Below, one piece after another: positions 58,971-64,000 of a DNA stretch of 64,000 bases. This stretch comes from Bradyrhizobium niftali (GTDB taxonomy: Bacteria; Pseudomonadota; Alphaproteobacteria; Rhizobiales; Xanthobacteraceae). The position numbers were made by a program, and so were the translations under genes. Each line of letters begins with the position of its first letter. The first letter of the stretch is position 1. The stretch covers positions 62,001-126,000 of the forward strand of contig NZ_SPQT01000029.1 of NCBI RefSeq assembly GCF_004571025.1. Direction: 5' to 3'. The notes beneath the pieces were generated by a model. The model was not told the DNA's origin. It searched no databases and saw only the letters and a program-made list of their open reading frames with translations.

Positions 58971-60263
58971 ATGTCCTTGGCTGCCGATCAATTTTGCTGT
59001 GGATTGCGGGAAAACGAGCCGCGGGTCGTGCTGCCCGTGCGAGACTCGCAACCACGAATCGCAGCTTCGCCGGGAGATTGTCAGGTGCAGTTGGGCTTGC
59101 CGTTCGCTGAGCGAGTGCCTGAACCGGTGTCGTACGTCTGGCTCCTTGCATGCGAATCTCGTTTTGAAGAGGCTGTCGCCGCGCGCTTTCGGCAGCGAGC
59201 CCATGCAATCGTCGACGGACGCGACGGCAGGCCGGTGGTCCTTCCTCAAGACGTCATTCTTCTGCATCGCTCGGACGGCTCGTTCTTGGCGTTCGGGCCT
59301 GTCGGAGTTGACGGAGGCTCCGTGCTGGAATCGGTCCGACGCTTTATTTTTATCAGCCGAAACGTCGTCGCTCGGGAACCTACCTGTGACGTGATTGGCC
59401 TGTTTTTGGGCGATGGCGGAATAAGCAATTGGACGCCGCCAACATTGAGTTCTCCGCTCGAGCGGGCATTAGCGACGCTACGTCACCACTCTACGCGTGA
59501 TCTTCCCGAAGTTCGTGAGCAGAGATGCCGAGCTATATTGGAGCTCCTGCCGCGAGATGCGGATCCGCTGCTCGTCGCGCTGGTCGAGCTTGAGCGGATC
59601 GACGCGCGTTGGATGGCACAATCCGGAGTGGACAGGCGAGAGTATCTGGAATGGACAGACCGCTTCTCGCAGCTTGGGGCAACGCGAATGGCGCGGCGGC
59701 CGCATCGGGTGTTCCGTCAAACCGGCGAGCTTCCTGATCTTTTCGGTGATTCCGCTAAGGAGCAGCCTTCGTGGTATCGCGCCGGATATCGTGCGGTACC
59801 GATGCTCGCTCAACGATTGACCGTAAACGAGTCGATGAGGGGTACCGCGCGCCGCGGAGGTTATCGTGATGAATTACCGCTGCCAGCGATACCGGAAGCG
59901 CAACTGTGTGCGTGGATTAGAGGTGTGCCATCGGCAAAACTTCAGCCGATGGTTAGCGCCCGACCGCTAGGCTCCTCGTTAATCGATTTCGAAGTTCGTG
60001 CCGTTCTTGACTCGGAGCTGGCAGTTCGTCTCGGCATTCCCGGCAAAGCAGGGATTAAGGACGGGATTTGTGAGTTGCGGGCATACAGTGCTTCCTGCGA
60101 AGTGGTTCCCACCCGCATCGAGCGTTCGATTGGTGAGCCTGGATATTTCCATGTCGCGGCCCGACGTCCCGGCAATGGCGCCGTTGACGTCGAGTTTCAC
60201 TTTTCTAGCGGTTCGCCGCTGGTGGTCAGGACCTCTCTCTCAAAATCCCATGTAGCAGCATAA
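58971..60263 (+). CDS. Unknown operon protein (430 aa)
   Basis: A 430-residue soluble protein I do not recognise. The N-terminal third has several beta-rich stretches (VSYVWLLACESRFEEAVAAR, GRPVVLPQDVILLHRSDGSF), the middle is Arg-rich and helical, and the C-terminus (DFEVRAVLDSELAVRLGIPG to the stop) looks like an all-beta sandwich. There is no signal peptide, membrane segment or catalytic signature. It starts two bases after the nuclease stop and ends one base inside the next gene, so it is made with the system. It could be an adaptor, an immunity protein for the nuclease, or a sensor. Confidence 0.7.
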   Translation: MSLAADQFCCGLRENEPRVVLPVRDSQPRIAASPGDCQVQLGLPFAERVPEPVSYVWLLACESRFEEAVAARFRQRAHAIVDGRDGRPVVLPQDVILLHRSDGSFLAFGPVGVDGGSVLESVRRFIFISRNVVAREPTCDVIGLFLGDGGISNWTPPTLSSPLERALATLRHHSTRDLPEVREQRCRAILELLPRDADPLLVALVELERIDARWMAQSGVDRREYLEWTDRFSQLGATRMARRPHRVFRQTGELPDLFGDSAKEQPSWYRAGYRAVPMLAQRLTVNESMRGTARRGGYRDELPLPAIPEAQLCAWIRGVPSAKLQPMVSARPLGSSLIDFEVRAVLDSELAVRLGIPGKAGIKDGICELRAYSASCEVVPTRIERSIGEPGYFHVAARRPGNGAVDVEFHFSSGSPLVVRTSLSKSHVAA

Positions 60264-61438
60264 TGAAAATAAATCGCGTACATTACAGTGGCCGGCGCCC
60301 GGTCTACATTCGTAACTCGATCACCAACGGCGATCTGATCACTTCTCTCGTTTTCGACGATAAAGACGACATAGACTTTTATGCTCCGGCCAAACATGAC
60401 GAGATCAGAAGGCACTCTAACGACATATTGGACTTTGTTGGAGGCACCGACTTTGAGCAATTAAGGTTTGATAGTCTGTCCGACGAAAAAAAGGCGGAGC
60501 TTCTCGATCAGGTCGCAAAGAGAGGAGCTGAGCTTTTCGATGCGCTGATCGCGGACGAGGACAAAGAAGAATTCATCAAGAGTCTTCACGAGCATGCGGG
60601 AGAGGACGGTGCAGTTAGTGTGCGTTCGACGGCCGTGCGCGTTCCCTGGGAATTCGTCTACATCAAACCCGCCACAGAGCGCTACAATCCCCTCGGCTTT
60701 CTAGGGCAGCTGTATCTTCTGCCGAGAATCGCTCCACCGCTGCATTCACCATCGCGGAGTGACGGTAGCTACCGTCCCTACCAAGGCGAGGGCGGCAAGC
60801 AAACGGGTACAGGGAAGTTAGACGTCGGCGTGATCTACGATGATTGGAGGGATAACAAATCATCGCGGCATATTTCTTCGGCTTGGTTTTCTTCTCGTCC
60901 CCACATAAGCGTCCAAGCACTCCCCCAACTGACGGCCGCCGCTTCAGTTCGCCCGCAGATGCTTGATCGTCTTCGAACTTTTCTCCTTCAGCCCGTCGAT
61001 AGCTTCCTATTCACCTGCGGGCTTTGGCGAACTCCGCGGCCAAGCTATTCGGTAGACATGAGGATCTGGGACCGTTTCGAGTGGCGGTTTGCGGATACTA
61101 CAAACTTGAAGCTACGCGGTCACGACCACTTGCTCGTGTTCCTTGATGTCGATTACGCGGCTTATAACGCCCTGTCTCCCGCGCCGAGCCTGGCCGAAAA
61201 AATGCACCACAACGGTGCAGCCGTCGTGGTCGCGCCAATCGGAAAGGTTGATCATCTGCTTTCAGAGCAGCTATCGGATCAGTTTTTTCAGAACGTCATG
61301 GGCGGGCAGGGGATCGGCCTTTCGTTGCTTTTCGCGCGCAGGCATATCCTGCAGGTGAAATCGAATCCGACCGCTCTGTTTTGGACTGCGTTCGGTGACG
61401 TCTGGACCGACCTTACTGGGGAAGGAGCGGCAGCGTGA
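60263..61438 (+). CDS. CHAT/caspase-like protein with lost catalytic residues
   Basis: 391 residues. The layout follows CHAT-type caspase-fold proteins: STAVRVPWEFVYIKP (the VPWE box, Trp129), a strand with SFLFTCGLWRTP where ACHG would carry the catalytic His, and LLVFLDVDYAAYN where NACxS would carry the Cys, followed by NGAAVVVAPIGKV and FFQNVMGGQGIGLSLLFARR. Both catalytic positions seem replaced (TCGL, LDVDY), so it is probably a non-catalytic scaffold or sensor. The assignment rests on the order of motifs and is moderate. The start shares a base with the previous stop (TAATG). Confidence 0.55.
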   Translation: MKINRVHYSGRRPVYIRNSITNGDLITSLVFDDKDDIDFYAPAKHDEIRRHSNDILDFVGGTDFEQLRFDSLSDEKKAELLDQVAKRGAELFDALIADEDKEEFIKSLHEHAGEDGAVSVRSTAVRVPWEFVYIKPATERYNPLGFLGQLYLLPRIAPPLHSPSRSDGSYRPYQGEGGKQTGTGKLDVGVIYDDWRDNKSSRHISSAWFSSRPHISVQALPQLTAAASVRPQMLDRLRTFLLQPVDSFLFTCGLWRTPRPSYSVDMRIWDRFEWRFADTTNLKLRGHDHLLVFLDVDYAAYNALSPAPSLAEKMHHNGAAVVVAPIGKVDHLLSEQLSDQFFQNVMGGQGIGLSLLFARRHILQVKSNPTALFWTAFGDVWTDLTGEGAAA

Positions 61439-62880
61439 GGACGGGAGTATTAGCTGTGAAAGAGGGGATGTCGCGGGTCTTCGACGCCAGCGGCAATGTG
61501 GTCCCGGTTACCATTTTGCGACTGCCGAACTGCCAAGTTCTTGGGCACCGCACGGAGGAGAAGAACGGCTATGTCGCCATGCAATTGGGGGCGGGAACTC
61601 GCAAGACGGTTAACATGCCGAAGGCCTTGCGCGGGCAGTTCGCCGTCGCGAAGGTCGAACCGAAGGGACGTTTGGAAGAATTCCGTGTCTCGGAGGACGC
61701 CCTTATCCCGGTAGGGGCGGAAATCACGGCCGATCACTTCGTGGTGGGGCAATTTGTCGACGTCACCGGCACTACAATTGGCAAAGGCTTCCAAGGAGGC
61801 ATGAAAAAGCACGGGTTCGGGGGTTTGCGTGCCACCCACGGAGTATCTATTTCCCATCGATCGATCGGCTCGACAGGCGGTCGCCAAGACCCCGGAAAAA
61901 CCTGGAAAAACAAGAAGATGCCGGGGCAAATGGGCGGCGAGCGGGTAACCGCCCTAAGCCTGCGCGTCGTGGAAGTAGATACATTCCACGGCGTCATAAA
62001 AGTGTGCGGAGCTGTTCCTGGCCCAAAGCATGCTTGGATACGGGTTCGGGATGCAGTCAAAAAGCCGCTACCTAAAGAGGTACCTAAACCGGGCCGCTAT
62101 ATCGAACCAAATTTAAACGACTACGTGCTGTCGTCTGATACAGTCGTAGGGTCGGAGAACGAACTGTTGAGTGCGTTTGTTGATCTCGAGGAGGGGGACG
62201 TACCTGGCCGCCTCGCCGCGGTCCGGTCGATGCTGGCGCACGTCGGCGTCGTTCGTTCGCAGTCATCCGAAAAGCCGGACCGGGCTAAGCGGGTTCGTGC
62301 CATCGAGAAGGCATTTGTTGATGCACTTTTCGACGAGGCCCCTGACGTCCGGTGGGCGGCGGCATACGCGATTGCCACCCTTAAGGACAAGGACCACAAG
62401 CTGGACCAGTCGCGCATTCCCGACTACGGCAAGAGCAAAGGCGACGAGCCTCGCGTGCAGCGGATGTTGGAGGCATACCTCCAGGATGCGGATGTCGATT
62501 TGCTTACCGGCCTCTCGATCGACGTCACACAAAAGAGCAAGCGCACTATAAAGCTGAAGCTGGAAGCACAAATATCGCGTGAGTTACCTATCGTGCTCAA
62601 TGGCAAGCACGTGTTAACCGGATCGGTGGATTCGCTCAAAGTCGGAAGCATTGTAACGGTGACAATTAGCGATGCGCTAGGCGGCCTGTATGCGACGATC
62701 AAGAAAAAGGTCGAAAAGTCAAACGGAGTGTCGGCAACCACGGAAGTCGAAGTCCCGGCCTCTAAGGACAACGAGATCTATGTCGACTTCAAGATAGGTG
62801 GCCGCTCTCTCGACACGCTAAGCGCGCCTCTCCAGAACGTATTGGAGCAACACGGAATCCCCCTGCATCCGACCCGGTGA
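61435..62880 (+). CDS. Ribosomal protein L3 paralog with extra C-terminal domain
   Basis: 481 residues, GTG start overlapping the previous stop by four bases. Residues 1-215 are a full alphaproteobacterial L3: RTGVLAVKEGMSRVFDASG, AMQLGAGTRKTVNMPKALRG, VDVTGTTIGKGFQGGMKKHG and THGVSISHRSIGSTGGRQDP, with the GKTWKNKKMPGQMG loop that reaches the peptidyl-transferase centre. It differs from normal rplC in length (usually about 240) and place: it is the last gene of a protease-ATPase-nuclease operon, not of the S10 operon. Residues 216-481 are a new domain, first helical (SAFVDLEEGDVPGRLAAVRS), then beta-rich. It may be a decoy for attack on L3 or a means of docking the system on ribosomes. Confidence 0.85.
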   Translation: MRTGVLAVKEGMSRVFDASGNVVPVTILRLPNCQVLGHRTEEKNGYVAMQLGAGTRKTVNMPKALRGQFAVAKVEPKGRLEEFRVSEDALIPVGAEITADHFVVGQFVDVTGTTIGKGFQGGMKKHGFGGLRATHGVSISHRSIGSTGGRQDPGKTWKNKKMPGQMGGERVTALSLRVVEVDTFHGVIKVCGAVPGPKHAWIRVRDAVKKPLPKEVPKPGRYIEPNLNDYVLSSDTVVGSENELLSAFVDLEEGDVPGRLAAVRSMLAHVGVVRSQSSEKPDRAKRVRAIEKAFVDALFDEAPDVRWAAAYAIATLKDKDHKLDQSRIPDYGKSKGDEPRVQRMLEAYLQDADVDLLTGLSIDVTQKSKRTIKLKLEAQISRELPIVLNGKHVLTGSVDSLKVGSIVTVTISDALGGLYATIKKKVEKSNGVSATTEVEVPASKDNEIYVDFKIGGRSLDTLSAPLQNVLEQHGIPLHPTR

Positions 62881-62931
62881 CGATCAGATTTCCAGCGCTT
62901 CCGGGAGTTACCTTGTCAGATCAGGGAGGTC

Positions 62932-63747
62932 TCATTTCTTAGTCAAACGGCACTGTCCTTCGTTGCCTGTCGCGGTGGACGCGTCGAACAGGCCGGGGGC
63001 GACGCTCGTGCCGTTAAACATGACGGCGATCTGCTTTGCGATGCCAAAAGCATCCTCGCCCTCCCTCTTCGCCGTCCGCTTGGCGTTGATCGTCCGCGCA
63101 ATGTTCCATTCGTCGTGAGACCCGAAGCTGAAAGCCACGGACGCGCGCAGCCCGTAATAGTTTCGGAAGTCCGCCTTCTTGATTTCAGCTAGCTTGCTGT
63201 CGGTTTTGGCGAGCCCTTCGTAAAAGCGTTCCAATTTCTCTAGATCGGCCCGGCCGTCGAAGGAGAAATAATTCGCGAAGTCGGAAGGGCCCGCGAAATA
63301 TATGAAATCAAAATCGCGGCCGAAGCCGTCAGGGCCTTCGAGGACGCGCGTCCACATCAGCATGTAGTCCTCGCCTTTCGCCGCCTCGGGCAATGAAAAT
63401 TCCTTCGCGGCGGTGTTCAGGAGCCATAGGGACCGGGGACCGAAACGTTCCTCGACTCGCTCTTTCGTCCGCGCCGCTATCTTGACGTTGACGGGAAGAT
63501 AGCTGCCTTGAATGGTTGAAATCGGAATGCTGAGATATCCGATGGCTTTCCCCTGCTGGCGCTGCGCTGAGATGCGGGCGCGGATTTCTTCGACGCGAGT
63601 CGCGATGACGCTCTTGAGGTCGTCCTGAACGCAGTAGCATAGCCCGTTTGGCGTGCATTCGGTGGAGGTCTCGGCGCGGGTGGCCGTGGGGATAGCGGCC
63701 GCATATGCGGTTACGGCCGCGGCTGCGACCATGTTGAAGAGCTTCAT
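62932..63747 (-). CDS. Secreted or periplasmic hypothetical protein
   Basis: 271 residues starting MKLFNMVAAAAVTAYAAAIP with a signal peptide (cleavage near TRA). The mature part begins with a Cys cluster (STECTPNGLCYCVQDDLKSV) and continues as a mixed fold (GYLSIPISTIQGSYLPVNVK, YMLMWTRVLEGPDGFGRDFD, FIYFAGPSDFANYFSFDGRA), ending with one more Cys. I do not recognise the family. It lies 31 bases after the S1/P1-type nuclease on the same strand, so the two may form a secreted pair. It converges on the L3-containing operon. Confidence 0.65.
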   Translation of the reverse strand: MKLFNMVAAAAVTAYAAAIPTATRAETSTECTPNGLCYCVQDDLKSVIATRVEEIRARISAQRQQGKAIGYLSIPISTIQGSYLPVNVKIAARTKERVEERFGPRSLWLLNTAAKEFSLPEAAKGEDYMLMWTRVLEGPDGFGRDFDFIYFAGPSDFANYFSFDGRADLEKLERFYEGLAKTDSKLAEIKKADFRNYYGLRASVAFSFGSHDEWNIARTINAKRTAKREGEDAFGIAKQIAVMFNGTSVAPGLFDASTATGNEGQCRLTKK

Positions 63748-63778
63748 TCGGGTCTCCCATGCATACCGGGTCCAAGAA

Positions 63779-64000
63779 TCACGGACAGGCGGTTGTCGGT
63801 TTAAACGTATCCTTCAAAAATTTCGCGAGCCGCATGCCGGCGACCGCAAGCTGACGGTCCACAACTGGCTGCGCCGCAGTGTAGTAATTCATCTCCAGCG
63901 CGCCGCCGTCCGGAATTACGTAAGCGGTCTCGCGAGCCAATTGGTGCGCCTCAAGCGCCCAGTCGGTCGGCGACCCGCCGTCGAGGCTAGTCACGTCGCG
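63779..64000 (-). CDS. S1/P1-type nuclease, C-terminal part (cut by window edge)
   Basis: The frame stays open to the window end, so only the C-terminus is seen: DWALEAHQLARETAYVIPDG, then NYYTAAQPVVDRQLAVAGMR and LAKFLKDTF. This matches the last helices of S1/P1 nucleases, whose W-x-x-E-S/A-H box and YY-x-x-xx-PVV-x-x-Q-L-x-x-AG-x-RLA end are characteristic; the His and Glu in the first block are zinc ligands. These are usually secreted zinc-dependent nucleases. The rest lies outside the window. Confidence 0.7.
   Translation of the reverse strand, partial: RDVTSLDGGSPTDWALEAHQLARETAYVIPDGGALEMNYYTAAQPVVDRQLAVAGMRLAKFLKDTFKPTTACP

Noticed and set aside
61435..62880. Reading the L3 gene as normal rplC
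   Set aside because: No other ribosomal protein genes are near, the protein is twice as long as rplC, and the gene is coupled by overlap to the CHAT-like gene.
1..64000. CRISPR arrays
   Set aside because: No set of regularly spaced direct repeats was seen on reading through the window, and there are no cas genes.

Overview
The window looks like a Bradyrhizobium-type alphaproteobacterial chromosome. The signs are GC-rich coding, an Omp25/31-like porin, a close match to the rhizobial bradavidin II avidins, a tRNA-Ile2 and rhizobial-style IS3/IS66 debris. It is mosaic: intact operons are separated by long stretches of decayed mobile DNA. No CRISPR array, rRNA or replication origin was seen.

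Layout. (1) 1-8281: the right end of an integrated phage-like element, made of many small mostly unrecognised genes and ending in an Arc-type regulator, an AlpA-like excisionase and a tyrosine recombinase. (2) 8290-16490: a GntR/FadR regulator divergent from an operon for a lyase/aldolase of the DHDPS family, a complete BMP-type ABC importer (binding protein, two permeases, double ATPase) and methylmalonate-semialdehyde dehydrogenase. (3) 16658-30614: a tRNA-Ile2(CAU), then mostly debris (IS3, IS66, cytochrome, CD-NTase-like and recombinase fragments) around four intact genes: a GSU2403-type nucleotidyltransferase with operator-like inverted repeats, a porin, a PAS-GGDEF-EAL protein and a secreted avidin. 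(4) 30879-38877: a six-gene biosynthetic operon on the minus strand: lysine/ornithine N-monooxygenase, cupin-MetRS fusion (hydrazine-synthetase type), two ATP-grasp ligases, a saccharopine-dehydrogenase-like enzyme and an MFS exporter. It predicts a small N-N-bonded (hydrazine) peptide-like metabolite. (5) 40153-45778: rutB, rutC and rutD interleaved with an ABC importer and a divergent LysR regulator, without rutA. (6) 46108-49395: decayed genes (recombinase, NicO, CobW, TetR) and one intact L,D-transpeptidase. (7) 49892-62880: a tightly coupled seven-gene plus-strand operon: subtilisin-trypsin double protease, trypsin-like protein with an ATPase-like tail, STAND-like P-loop ATPase, DRGH nuclease, unknown protein, degenerate CHAT/caspase-like protein and a ribosomal protein L3 paralog with a new 260-residue C-terminal domain. 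(8) 62932-64000: a secreted hypothetical protein and the C-terminus of an S1/P1 nuclease.

The two most notable systems are region 7 and region 4. In region 7 the gene content (proteases, signalling ATPase, nuclease, caspase-like fold) is that of a conflict or programmed-death system, and the L3 paralog suggests that it monitors or acts on the ribosome. That function is inference. In region 4, lysine or ornithine N-hydroxylation followed by cupin-MetRS coupling is the known route to hydrazine amino acids, here combined with ligases not familiar to me from the described clusters.
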